Shown one piece after another: positions 11,203-19,111 of a DNA stretch of 64,000 nucleotides (position 1 is its first letter; every line of letters starts with the position of its first letter). The position numbers and the translations under genes are program-made. The notes under the pieces were generated by a model, which saw only the letters and a list, made by a program, of their open reading frames with translations, was not told the origin of the DNA and made no database searches. Source of the DNA: Cytobacillus oceanisediminis. Lineage in GTDB: Bacteria > Bacillota > Bacilli > Bacillales > Cytobacillaceae. Where the stretch lies: NCBI RefSeq assembly GCF_004366035.1, contig NZ_SOEE01000008.1:71989-135988 (forward strand), in the 5' to 3' direction.

Positions 11203-12220
11203 TGGAAATCACCTCCACGCCCACCTGCTGAGAATGAATAAATTCAATCGCTTTTGCAACTTCCTCTGCCTCTCCATCAACATGAATGAATAAAGTACCG
11301 TAGGAACCGTTCTGCGTCTGGGAAATCTTTCCCTGAAGTATATTTACGGTTACCTGGAAATTACGGATCAGGTTTGTAATCAATGGCTGTTCAGCTGATT
11401 CGCCCACAAACCCTAATTGCACTACTTTTCCTTTTGGATACAAATCGACCAGGTGATCAACCGTTTCCTTAGTTTCTTCAGGCTCTGTCACCTGCTGAAC
11501 AAACCGCTTTGTTATCACAGCTTTTGGATTCCTAAACACATCCAATACTGGCCCGATTTCAACAATTCGACCACCCTCCATGACTGCAACCCGATGGCAG
11601 ATTTTACGGATAACGTGCATTTCATGAGTAATTAGGACAATCGTTAAGCCCAGACGCTCATTGATGTCAACAAGCAGCTCCAAAATGGAATCTGTAGTCT
11701 GCGGATCAAGTGCAGATGTCGCCTCATCACAAAGCAGTACTTTTGGATTGTTGGCAAGGGCTCTGGCAATTCCAACCCTTTGTTTTTGACCGCCGCTGAG
11801 CTGGGAAGGATAGGCATCTTCTCTTCCTTCAAGGCCAACGAGTTTAATGAGTTCATCAACCCTTTTCAGCCTTTCCTGCCGGGAAATACCAGCGATTTCA
11901 AGCGGAAAAGCGATATTCTCCCTTACCGTTCTCGACCATAATAGATTGAAATGCTGGAAGATCATGCTTATTTCCTGACGCGCTTTTCTTAGTTTGCTTC
12001 CCTTTATCTTTGAAACCTCATTGCCTGCAACTGTCACACTGCCATGGGTAGGAAGCTCCAGCCCATTCAGCATGCGGATCAAGGTACTTTTACCTGCACC
12101 GCTATATCCGATAACTCCGAAGATTTCTCCTTCTTTTACTTCCAAGTTTACATCGTCAACTGCTTTTACCTGGCCTTTCTTTGAAGAGAAAATCTTCTGT
12201 ACATCTTTTATATAAATCAA
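11195..12220 (-). CDS. metN: Methionine ABC transporter ATP-binding protein MetN
   Basis: 341 aa from a TTG start at 12220 with AAAGAGGTGA upstream. The ABC domain covers about residues 1-240: Walker A GYSGAGKST near 38-46, signature [15 protein letters not shown], Walker B VLLCDEATSALD, and the H-loop in LITHEMHVI. The C-terminal ~75 residues form the ACT-like NIL domain, which in MetN binds methionine and inhibits transport. It follows an S-box riboswitch, so the operon is repressed when SAM is plentiful. Confidence 0.95.
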   Translation of the reverse strand: MIYIKDVQKIFSSKKGQVKAVDDVNLEVKEGEIFGVIGYSGAGKSTLIRMLNGLELPTHGSVTVAGNEVSKIKGSKLRKARQEISMIFQHFNLLWSRTVRENIAFPLEIAGISRQERLKRVDELIKLVGLEGREDAYPSQLSGGQKQRVGIARALANNPKVLLCDEATSALDPQTTDSILELLVDINERLGLTIVLITHEMHVIRKICHRVAVMEGGRIVEIGPVLDVFRNPKAVITKRFVQQVTEPEETKETVDHLVDLYPKGKVVQLGFVGESAEQPLITNLIRNFQVTVNILQGKISQTQNGSYGTLFIHVDGEAEEVAKAIEFIHSQQVGVEVISNA

Positions 12221-12322
12221 CGTGAATTGTCACCTCTTTAATCGAAAGATACAGATTATAATTATTAGACTGCTTTTATTTCCCTATTTTTTACTCCTTA
12301 TAGGCTTTCATGCGCTAAAAGC

Positions 12323-12480
12323 AAAAATGCCTTTCTGCACATGAGCAGAAAGGCATTAAAAATTAAGTCCTTTCTCTCATCTGTCAAAGCTATGCTTTGA
12401 GTGAATTGGCACCATTTCAATTAATTGACGGTTGCCGGGCTTCATAGGGCACTTCCCTCCACCTCTCTTGATAAGAGCGT
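12323..12480 (-). promoter_or_regulatory. SAM (S-box) riboswitch controlling metNPQ
   Basis: On the minus strand the S-box consensus starts near 12478 (CTTATCAAGAGAGGTGGAGGGA), continues with GAAGCCCGGCAACC near 12435-12450, and closes with the GATGAGAG strand near 12374-12382. A strong terminator hairpin (ATGCCTTTCTGC/GCAGAAAGGCAT plus T-run, 12323-12360) follows. SAM binding favours the terminator and stops transcription before metN. Confidence 0.95.
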
Positions 12481-12617
12481 AACGATTTATATTCAATTAA
12501 TACTTTAAATAAATTTAGCAGTTTATTAATTACGTTTGCTATCGTATCACAGCTATCAAAAAGGTGTCAACGAAGAAATTTTAAACTTTCGGAAAAAAAT
12601 GAATGGTAAATTTTCCT

Positions 12618-13934
12618 TTATGCCTTCGCAGCAAGTGATGTAATGCCAGCAGCTGCTTCTATCGCCTGTTCCAGATCTTCAATCAAATCTTCCGCATTCT
12701 CGATTCCGATAGAAATTCGAATTAGATCCTCCGGCACTCCCGCAGCTTTTAAACCTTCTTCATCCAGCTGTTGGTGAGTGGTACTTGCAGGGTGGATAAT
12801 CAGGCTCTTAGCATCCCCGACATTTGCCACATGTGCCCAAAGCTGCAGGCTGTTTATTAGCTTGGCCCCAGCTTCTCTTCCGCCAGCAATTCCAAACACA
12901 GCCACAGCTCCAGCTCCTTTAGGCAAGTATTTATCCGCCAATTTTTTGTCCGGATGGCTTTCATGCCCAGGATAAAGCACCCAATTAACAGCTGGATGCG
13001 CCTCTAGATACTCCACTACTTTTTTCGTATTGGCAACATGCTCTTTCATACGTACATGCAAAGTCTCAAGCCCCAATGTAAATTGAAATGCACTTTGCGC
13101 ACTCATAGCAGGACCTAAGTCTCTTAACAGCTGAACGCGCGCTTTTATAATATAGGCCGCCTCGCCAATTGCTTCACTATAGACAATATCATGGTAGCTC
13201 GGATCAGGTTCTGTAAAGCCCGGAAACTTATGGGAATTCCAGTCAAATTTTCCGCCATCTACTATAATTCCTCCCATTGTGGTTCCATTACCGAGCAGCC
13301 ATTTAGTCGCAGAGTGTATAACAATGTCAGCACCATGTTCGATAGGCCTGCATAGATAAGGTGTAGCAAAGGTGTTATCGACAATTAGAGGCACACCATT
13401 CTCGTGTGCAATTGCTGCAACCTTTTCAATATCCAGGATTTTTAAGCTTGGGTTTCCAATCGTTTCGGCAAAAATGGCCTTTGTTTTATCTGTCATTGCG
13501 TTACGGAAATTTTCCGGATCTTTTGGATCTACCAGTTTCACTTTAATTCCATACTTGGGAAGTGTGACTGCAAACAAATTATAAGTACCGCCATATAAAT
13601 TGGACGCAGCAATAATTTCATCCCCTGCTTCAGCTATGTTTAAAATGGCAAGCGTAATGGCAGACTGTCCGCTTGCAAGAGCCAGGGCCCCAACTCCTCC
13701 TTCAAGCAAGGCCACTCTTTCCTCAAATACACTTACAGTCGGATTATGTATCCTGCTATAAATATATCCTGGTTCTTTAAGAGCAAAGAGATCTGCAGCG
13801 TGATCTGTATTCTTGAACTGGTAAGCATTATTCTGGTAAATCGGTAACGCCCTTGCGCCAGTTACAGGGTCTGGCTTCAGTCCCCCATGTACTCCAATTG
13901 TTTCAAAACGGTAATTTTTTTGTTTATCAGTCAT
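12618..13934 (-). CDS. metY: O-acetylhomoserine sulfhydrylase, PLP-dependent
   Basis: 438 aa, a Cys/Met metabolism PLP enzyme. The PLP lysine is Lys211 in [31 protein letters not shown] upstream of it and [11 protein letters not shown] near residue 56 are typical. The length of about 430 aa, longer than cystathionine synthases or lyases (~380-400), and the long [22 protein letters not shown] segment fit the O-acetylhomoserine aminocarboxypropyltransferase subgroup, which makes homocysteine from sulfide. Its own S-box riboswitch supports a methionine role. The cysteine synthase side activity of this family cannot be excluded. Confidence 0.88.
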   Translation of the reverse strand: MTDKQKNYRFETIGVHGGLKPDPVTGARALPIYQNNAYQFKNTDHAADLFALKEPGYIYSRIHNPTVSVFEERVALLEGGVGALALASGQSAITLAILNIAEAGDEIIAASNLYGGTYNLFAVTLPKYGIKVKLVDPKDPENFRNAMTDKTKAIFAETIGNPSLKILDIEKVAAIAHENGVPLIVDNTFATPYLCRPIEHGADIVIHSATKWLLGNGTTMGGIIVDGGKFDWNSHKFPGFTEPDPSYHDIVYSEAIGEAAYIIKARVQLLRDLGPAMSAQSAFQFTLGLETLHVRMKEHVANTKKVVEYLEAHPAVNWVLYPGHESHPDKKLADKYLPKGAGAVAVFGIAGGREAGAKLINSLQLWAHVANVGDAKSLIIHPASTTHQQLDEEGLKAAGVPEDLIRISIGIENAEDLIEDLEQAIEAAAGITSLAAKA

Positions 13935-13982
13935 TGCTTTCTCTCCTCTATAAAAATTTTAGTATTTCTTATTGAAGAACTA

Positions 13983-14106
13983 AGAAAAGCGCAAGGCGCC
14001 CGCTTATCGGCGGCAAGCATAAGACGAACCGTCTGAAAGGCTGCTCTTTAACCTTTTGACAGATTAACTTAGACCTAAGAGCCGATGGCGCCTGGAGCTA
14101 GACAGT
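13983..14106 (+). repeat. Dispersed repeat, copy 1 (AGAAAAGCG...GGAGCTAGACAG)
   Basis: This copy begins AAGAAAAGCGCAAGGCGCCC and ends GCGCCTGGAGCTAGACAG; its ends can pair (GGCGCC with GGCGCC). It lies in the leader of metY, between the S-box terminator and the start codon, so it is transcribed with the gene when SAM is low. Further copies are at 14756-14800, 25754-26026, 31351-31414 and 35304-35427. Confidence 0.75.
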
Positions 14107-14140
14107 TAACAAATATCAAAGATAAAGATTCTTATAAGTT

Positions 14141-14285
14141 GAAAAAGCCCTCTTCATAAGAAGAGGGCTTTTTCGTCTCTTCTTATCTTCCAGAGCATCC
14201 CGCTCTGCTGGATTTAGCACCGTGTACTTTACCGGTTGCCGGGCTTCACTGGGCCAGTCCCTCCGCCTCTCTTGATAAGAATATT
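14141..14285 (-). promoter_or_regulatory. SAM (S-box) riboswitch controlling metY
   Basis: Second S-box on the minus strand: CTTATCAAGAGAGGCGGAGGGA near 14260-14281, GAAGCCCGGCAACC near 14232-14247, a P3/P4 region with GCAGAGCGGGATGCTCTGG, and the closing strand AGATAAGAAG. The terminator (AAAGCCCTCTTC/GAAGAGGGCTTT with T-run) occupies 14141-14174. A copy of the dispersed repeat separates it from metY. Confidence 0.95.
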
Positions 14286-14332
14286 CAGTTAATTAATGTT
14301 AAAACGATGTTATCATACTATTTAAAAAATGG

Positions 14333-14671
14333 TCAAGTATTGTGATATGAAATTTTCCCTAAACAGAAAAAGGTTTCGAGGAGCAATTTTTCTCTGAAGG
14401 TGGTTTCCATCTTTATTATATTTTGGGAAAGGGCATCCCTTAACTTTAACTCTCCTAAAATCAGTGACAGCACAGCTTTTTCAGAGCCATAGATCTCCAC
14501 ATCAAAATGGCTGGTGTGACCTGCCTTCCGGATTTCCCCATTTAAAATTTTCAGAGGAATGCTTATATTTCCCGCCTTAATAAGCAAAGAGAAATTTGAC
14601 TTTCTTAAAAAGTAGCCAAGATGACCTTTAGCCTTTAATTCCCGGATAAATACATCAGGTAAATCCTTCAC
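14333..14671 (-). CDS. yusD: YusD-like small protein
   Basis: 112 aa from a GTG start at 14671 with AAAGAGGTGA upstream. It is soluble with alternating charged and beta-like segments (FSLLIKAGNISIPLKILNGEIRK); no catalytic motif or membrane segment is visible. I assign YusD mainly from position, since yusD follows the met transporter genes and precedes yusE in B. subtilis; the sequence could also belong to an SCP2-like fold. Function unknown. It is upstream of the metY S-box and probably has a separate promoter. Confidence 0.5.
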   Translation of the reverse strand: MKDLPDVFIRELKAKGHLGYFLRKSNFSLLIKAGNISIPLKILNGEIRKAGHTSHFDVEIYGSEKAVLSLILGELKLRDALSQNIIKMETTFREKLLLETFFCLGKISYHNT

Positions 14672-14755
14672 AGCCTCACCTCTTTTAATGGGTTTATCAT
14701 CCTTAATATTCAGTAATAAAGGGCTGCAATCCTTTAATTTTCTTTCGACAAAATC

Positions 14756-14800
14756 AGAAAAGCTCCAGCGCCTTGCCCTCCAGGCGCTGGAGCTAGACAG
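14756..14800 (+). repeat. Dispersed repeat, copy 2 (short form)
   Basis: A 45-base copy: AGAAAAGCTCCAGCGCC, a 9-base loop, then GGCGCTGGAGCTAGACAG. The two arms AGCTCCAGCGCC and GGCGCTGGAGCT pair perfectly, so this copy is a compact hairpin. It lies between the MFS transporter terminator and the yusD start. Confidence 0.8.
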
Positions 14801-14836
14801 TTCTCGAAGTTAAAGGTTATTAACTCTGGAAAAACC

Positions 14837-14872
14837 AGAAAGACAATGCCAGTTTATGAGGCATTGTCTTTC
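14837..14872 (-). terminator. Rho-independent terminator of the MFS transporter gene
   Basis: GAAAGACAATGCC pairs with GGCATTGTCTTTC across an 8-base loop on the minus strand, after the MFS stop. Confidence 0.8.
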
Positions 14873-14894
14873 ATTTCCCGAGAAATATGTCAGA

Positions 14895-16166
14895 TTATAC
14901 TGTTTTTACGGAAGGTGCTGCAGTTTTTGTCTTATTATAGTTTCTGAAAACAAAGAAAAAATAGAGAGAGCCTATCAAATATAAAGAAGCTGTAATGGAG
15001 AATACGAGTGCATATCCCCAATAATCTCCATATCTCATGACGATTCCTGTTGAAACAGGTCCCATTACAGCCCAGCCCAAATTAAAAACCATCTGATTGA
15101 CGGAGTTTGCCAGCCCTTTCATCGAATCATTTACCCTGGACATCATAAGCGACATTTGTATTGGGTTTCCAGCATTCATTAATGCCTGCCGGAACAAAAA
15201 GCCGATGGCAGCCAGCCAAAGATGCTCTGTATAGGCAGTTAAAAGCAGAAAAGGAAGTGACATGAGCTGCAGGATTACAACTGCTCTGACTTCTCCCACC
15301 TTCCTTACCACAACCGGGCCGATAATCATAGCAAAAGCTGTGGCAGCCTGCCCTAATGAAATAATAATGCCAATGGCTGAATTGGAAGCTTCAAAACGGT
15401 CTGCGAAGTATAGATTTAGATAAGGGATAACCAGTCCTGCTCCAGTTCCTATTAGCAGCTGCGCAAAAGCAAACATGGCGATAATTTTGACGCCTTCATT
15501 TTTAGCCGATAGGTTTTTGAACGAAAAATCTTTTAGGCCTCTTACATCATTTTTTTCTATCGGTGCTTCTGCGAAACGCAGGATGGGAACAAGACCTGCT
15601 ATGAAGAAAATACTTGCAACCAGAAGTGTAATCCGGATGCTGATGAGCTGATCAACAAATAAAGAAAATACATCCGTTAAGATGCCTCCGCTTAAGTTTC
15701 CGATTACATTTGCACCCGTCATAATGGCAAAATGAATGCTGAATAAATGAACCCTTTGGTCAGCCTTTGAATTCTCAGCCAGCCATGGTATGCCGGATAC
15801 TTGCAGAAATGCTGTAGTCAGCCCTGTAAAAAAGGCAAATAAAATCAGGAGTTCCTGCATTTCAACCATACTTCTGAAAAGCATAGCGACACCTGTGGCA
15901 ACAGCCCCAAACAGCATCGCTCTTTTTCTGCCAATTCGGTCGCTGGCGATTCCTGCCGGCACAAGAATCAGTGCTGTGGCGAGAGCAGTCATAGATATGA
16001 TTTGCCCATTAACACTTTCGGAGTAGCCAAGCTCCCTTATGTAAAAATTATAGATTACCATGAATATCCCAAAGCCTATTTGTGTAAGGATATTCGCCAT
16101 AAAAGCCAATTTTATATTGCGGTTATAGCCTTTAAATTGGCCAGCCCACTCTTTATAAAATGCCAT
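14895..16166 (-). CDS. MFS family transporter, 12 transmembrane segments
   Basis: 423 aa from the ATG at 16166 (MAFYKEWAGQF), chosen because GGAAGGG lies 8 bases upstream; an in-frame GTG at 16184 precedes that site. Twelve hydrophobic segments are visible. The MFS motif between TM2 and TM3 reads GIASDRIGRKRA. Such proteins are proton-driven antiporters or facilitators in the plasma membrane; the substrate cannot be told from the sequence. The gene interrupts the yusD-yusE order of B. subtilis, so it may be a lineage-specific insertion. It has its own terminator and is probably monocistronic. Confidence 0.8.
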   Translation of the reverse strand: MAFYKEWAGQFKGYNRNIKLAFMANILTQIGFGIFMVIYNFYIRELGYSESVNGQIISMTALATALILVPAGIASDRIGRKRAMLFGAVATGVAMLFRSMVEMQELLILFAFFTGLTTAFLQVSGIPWLAENSKADQRVHLFSIHFAIMTGANVIGNLSGGILTDVFSLFVDQLISIRITLLVASIFFIAGLVPILRFAEAPIEKNDVRGLKDFSFKNLSAKNEGVKIIAMFAFAQLLIGTGAGLVIPYLNLYFADRFEASNSAIGIIISLGQAATAFAMIIGPVVVRKVGEVRAVVILQLMSLPFLLLTAYTEHLWLAAIGFLFRQALMNAGNPIQMSLMMSRVNDSMKGLANSVNQMVFNLGWAVMGPVSTGIVMRYGDYWGYALVFSITASLYLIGSLYFFFVFRNYNKTKTAAPSVKTV

Positions 16167-16286
16167 CCGGATCCCTTCCTGCACTGTATGATTATTTCGA
16201 TTCCCTAAGTATCATACTCTTTCGAAGTGGTTTTGTAAATATATTTAGAATATTGAAAAGGCGGATCTCAATATTTTTTAAACACG

Positions 16287-16320
16287 CAAAAAACCAGGAA
16301 GCTTTGGTCCTGGTTTTTTC
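16287..16320 (-). terminator. Rho-independent terminator of yusF-yusE
   Basis: AAACCAGGACC/TCCTGGTTT stem with flanking A and T runs; overlaps the last bases of yusE. Confidence 0.85.
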
Positions 16321-16627
16321 AATAGATGCTTCTGATTCTATCCAACAAATAGGGAACTGATCGGAATGCATATAATTTTTCCTGTAAATCTCCTTCTTTA
16401 AAGATGAGGAGACAAGGTACGCTTTCCACTCCCCATTGTTCAGCCAATTGCGGCATATAATTTAAGTCCGCTTTCCCAATCTTTTGATCAGGCAGCAATT
16501 GTTCCGTAACTGTCAGCATCTTTCCTGCCATCTGACAGGTTCCGCACATAGGCGTATACAAATAGATAAGGGCCGTTTCTTGCCCGTTAACCGCTTCCTC
16601 AATCTCCAGCTGCGACCATTCCTGCAT
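16319..16627 (-). CDS. yusE: Thioredoxin-like protein YusE
   Basis: 102 aa with a thioredoxin fold. The redox motif is in TPMCGTCQMAGKM (about residues 26-38), with CGTC as the CxxC pair. The cis-proline appears in VESVPCLLIFKEGD. Predicted cytosolic, with no signal peptide, so a reductant role is likely; the partner is unknown. Its start has AAGGATGA upstream and follows yusF by 15 bases, making a two-gene operon as in B. subtilis. Confidence 0.88.
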   Translation of the reverse strand: MQEWSQLEIEEAVNGQETALIYLYTPMCGTCQMAGKMLTVTEQLLPDQKIGKADLNYMPQLAEQWGVESVPCLLIFKEGDLQEKLYAFRSVPYLLDRIRSIY

Positions 16628-16642
16628 ACTATCATCCTTACT

Positions 16643-16996
16643 TTATCTGTCTAAATATTGTGTATAAACGTCAATATTAGCTCCCAGCAGCACTGTAGCC
16701 AAATGATGTTCCGGTGCTGTCGCTACTTCTCTGTACATTCTATCGATGTATAGATGCTCTGCCTCTGGAAATTCCCTTTTAAATTGTTTTCTCAGTTTTT
16801 CACCTGCTGAATCGGCATCCACCAATATATATACATCCTTATCAAACAGTGTGTCAATTAATTCATCCAGTTTGGTAATGCTTATTGTTCCATTTGTGCA
16901 GATAATCTCTACAGGTTCTCTTATTATATTTTTTACCTTCGTTTTATCTGACTTTCCCTCGACAATAATAACTTTTTCCGGAATTCCCTCGTTCAT
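16643..16996 (-). CDS. yusF: Toprim domain protein YusF
   Basis: 117 aa from the ATG at 16996; an in-frame GTG at 17005 is less likely because it overlaps the AGGTG site. The toprim fold shows its conserved glutamate in IIVEGKSDK and the DxD pair in LVDADSAGEKLRK, which together bind Mg2+ in primases, topoisomerases and RNase M5. Small stand-alone toprim proteins of this kind have no proven role; a nucleic-acid cleavage or binding function is inferred from RNase M5-like relatives. Co-transcribed with yusE. Confidence 0.85.
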   Translation of the reverse strand: MNEGIPEKVIIVEGKSDKTKVKNIIREPVEIICTNGTISITKLDELIDTLFDKDVYILVDADSAGEKLRKQFKREFPEAEHLYIDRMYREVATAPEHHLATVLLGANIDVYTQYLDR

Positions 16997-17358
16997 CGTC
17001 ATCACCTGAAAGGAGTTATTTTAAAACTGTTGCTTTAAAGTTAAGACTGTTTTCTCATAGATTGATGTTAGATTGTAAATGAAGCCCGTTGACAAACTTG
17101 GTTTATCGTAAGCATAGCTTACAAAAACAGCCAAAATTCAAAAACCAGTCATGCATTGGTTTCATCTTAATATATTCATTATTCTCGGTTATGGTGTGAA
17201 TCTCCTGCCCATATTGGAGGTTAGCACTGCGCTGATTTTACATATTAATTCTACAGTTTAATAATAAAGGAAATGTTTTTGAAGAAAAATAATCATTTCA
17301 GTACTTTTAAATGGACTATTTCATTGTATGCTCGGTTATATTGCTTTAACCTATTAAA
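16997..17358. other. Intergenic region between yusG and yusF
   Basis: About 360 bases without a supportable gene. It should contain the promoter for yusF-yusE. A stretch around 17200-17230 (ATCTCCTGCCCATATTGGAGG) can form a short imperfect hairpin of unknown meaning. No riboswitch signature recognised. Confidence 0.4.
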
Positions 17359-17386
17359 TAAACAGCGGAATCCATCCGCTGTTTAC
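17359..17386 (-). terminator. Rho-independent terminator of yusG
   Basis: AAACAGCGGA pairs with TCCGCTGTTT and runs into TTTAAT on the minus strand. Confidence 0.75.
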
Positions 17387-17391
17387 AGTAA

Positions 17392-17631
17392 TTAGCACCA
17401 GCCGCCTTCGTCACAGTCTGTGTAGCGCTCTTGCGCTTTATCTGGAACGGAGACATTCTGGTATATTTTTTGGTGGTCGGTTTCAAAATGATGGGCCAGG
17501 TCAAAGGAAGAGCCTTCAGGAAGGCTGATTTGGCCGATTTTTTCGTTCTCAAGATAAAGATCAATCCCATTATTTTTAAGCCTTCCGACAACCCGTTCTG
17601 TAATATCGATTTTCTGCTGATTCAATGTCAT
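17392..17631 (-). CDS. yusG: YusG family protein (DUF2553)
   Basis: 79 aa with AAAGGATTGG upstream of the ATG. It begins MTLNQQKIDITERVVGRLKN and ends with a cysteine-containing tail (YTDCDEGGWC). It looks like a small beta-rich cytosolic protein; the function is unknown. The position between yusF and gcvH matches yusG of B. subtilis, which supports the name. The two C-terminal cysteines are notable but no metal site can be claimed. Confidence 0.8.
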   Translation of the reverse strand: MTLNQQKIDITERVVGRLKNNGIDLYLENEKIGQISLPEGSSFDLAHHFETDHQKIYQNVSVPDKAQERYTDCDEGGWC

Positions 17632-17762
17632 GGGTAACCAATCCTTTCATGCATTTGGGTATCTATAGTTTGCCCTTTCTCTGTAAAAGAAAAATAGCAA
17701 TTAAAGCCAGAAACAAAAAGCAGCAGCACTTGGAACAGATTCGGGTTCACCCATAAACAGCA

Positions 17763-17793
17763 TAAAAGCCGGTTCTTATAGAACCGGCTTTTA
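17763..17793 (-). terminator. Rho-independent terminator of gcvH
   Basis: AAAAGCCGGTTC/GAACCGGCTTTT stem with a short loop, just after the gcvH stop. Confidence 0.9.
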
Positions 17794-17797
17794 TACA

Positions 17798-18181
17798 TTA
17801 GTCTTCGTTTGTCATTTCTTCATATTGCTCAGCAGTCATCAAGCTCTCTACTTCGCTTAAATCTGAAGGTTCCACCACAACCATCCATGCTTTTTCATAT
17901 GGGGATTCGTTTACGAATTCAGGGTTGTCGTTAAGGTCTTCATTTACTTCAACCACTTTACCGCTTAAAGGCGCATAAAGTTCAGAAACTGTTTTTACTG
18001 ATTCTACGCTTCCGAATGGCTCGTTTGCACTTAGCTCATCGCCAACTTCAGGAAGCTCAACGAATACGATGTCACCAAGTTCTGATTGCGCGAAATGCGT
18101 AATCCCTATGCGTACTTTCCCATCTTCTGTTTTTACCCACTCATGCTCTTCTGAATAACGTAATTCTTTTGGTGTGCTCAT
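17798..18181 (-). CDS. gcvH: Glycine cleavage system H protein
   Basis: 127 aa from the ATG at 18181 with GGAGGG upstream. GcvH carries the lipoyl arm of the glycine cleavage system and in B. subtilis also acts as the lipoyl relay to other 2-oxoacid dehydrogenases. The lipoylated lysine lies in [17 protein letters not shown] (about residue 63). YSEEHEWVK near the N-terminus and [17 protein letters not shown] are diagnostic. The other gcv genes are not in the window, which is normal for Bacilli. Monocistronic with a strong terminator. Confidence 0.96.
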   Translation of the reverse strand: MSTPKELRYSEEHEWVKTEDGKVRIGITHFAQSELGDIVFVELPEVGDELSANEPFGSVESVKTVSELYAPLSGKVVEVNEDLNDNPEFVNESPYEKAWMVVVEPSDLSEVESLMTAEQYEEMTNED

Positions 18182-18269
18182 TATGTATCCCTCCATATTA
18201 ATATTTCAATTTATGATCAGTAAATCGATCTCATGGTTAAATTTGGCTTACAAGGCTAAAATCCAGCGC

Positions 18270-18629
18270 TTAGGAAAGCCATGTCTTTTCATATTCCTCT
18301 TCTTTAAAGCCCACTGTTACCTTTTCTCCATCTGTCAGCAGCGGACGCTTAATCAGCATGCCGTCTGTTGCCAAAATATCCAGCAGTTCTTCTTCCGAAG
18401 AGGTCTTCACCTTGTCCTTCAGTCCGAGTTCCCGGTATTTTTGACCACTCGTATTAAAGAACTTCTTTAGTTCTAAACCGCTCTTTTTATAAAGCGTTTC
18501 AAGTTCGCTTCGAGAAGGCGGATTGTCTGTTATATGTATTTCTTCATAGGACAGATTATGTTCATCAAGCCATTTCTTGGCCTTTCGGCATGTCCCGCAT
18601 TTAGGATACCAATAAAAAGTCAACGCCAT
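18270..18629 (-). CDS. yusI: ArsC/Spx family protein YusI
   Basis: 119 aa from the ATG at 18629 (MALTFYWYPKCGTC) with GGGTGGTG upstream. It belongs to the Spx/MgsR/arsenate reductase-like family, with a thioredoxin-like fold and an N-terminal CGTC motif at about residues 11-14; the basic run RKAKKWL follows. A conserved LIKRPLL near residue 95 corresponds to the arginine/proline region of ArsC. True arsenate reduction is doubtful; glutaredoxin-like or regulatory roles are possible. The position after gcvH matches yusI. Confidence 0.85.
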   Translation of the reverse strand: MALTFYWYPKCGTCRKAKKWLDEHNLSYEEIHITDNPPSRSELETLYKKSGLELKKFFNTSGQKYRELGLKDKVKTSSEEELLDILATDGMLIKRPLLTDGEKVTVGFKEEEYEKTWLS

Positions 18630-18845
18630 TTTTTCACCACCCATTTTAGCAAATTCAGGCTTATCCAAAATTGCTGCCTTTTAATTGAATAGTAACATAA
18701 ATGGATGACAAATCATAACATTGATCACCAATTTAATATTCGACAAATTTCTATATAATCCTTCTGGCAAAAAAAAAATTTTCGCAGGGTTATTTTGCCA
18801 AAAACTGTTTTTATAATAATTGTTGTTTGCTAATGTATGTTGCCT

Positions 18846-19016
18846 GTTGATTTCCGCTCCGCACTTGCTTTCCCCCGGGAGAGATGAGAGCCTCCCCGGC
18901 TTCGCCTGCGGGGTTTCTCACTTCCCCCCGGACATTGAATAAGCTTCCTTGATTACCCCGAACGAAGGAAATGCAGCAGTATTTTCGAGAATCAAGCCGC
19001 CTCCTCTCCAATCAAC
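18846..19016. repeat. MITE-like element with GTTGATT/AATCAAC ends
   Basis: A 171-bp GC-rich island in an AT-rich gap between yusI and the fadE terminator. It begins GTTGATTTCCGCTCC and ends CTCTCCAATCAAC, so the outer seven bases are inverted repeats. The interior can fold (CCCCCGGG, CCCCGGC, GCGGGG). It has no ORF with a start site. Similar GC-rich elements beginning GATTTCCGCTCC are, from memory, common in Bacillaceae genomes. Confidence 0.5.
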
Positions 19017-19074
19017 TCAGATATTTAAACTTAGTATGCAGCAACAGAATATAAGTAAACAGCTTTGAAAAAAG

Positions 19075-19104
19075 GAAAGCCCCCTTCATGATGAAGGGGG
19101 CCTA
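19075..19104 (-). terminator. Rho-independent terminator of the fad operon
   Basis: GCCCCCTTCAT/ATGAAGGGGGC nearly perfect stem just downstream of the fadE stop; flanking A and T tracts are short. Confidence 0.8.
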
Positions 19105-19111
19105 AAATCGA

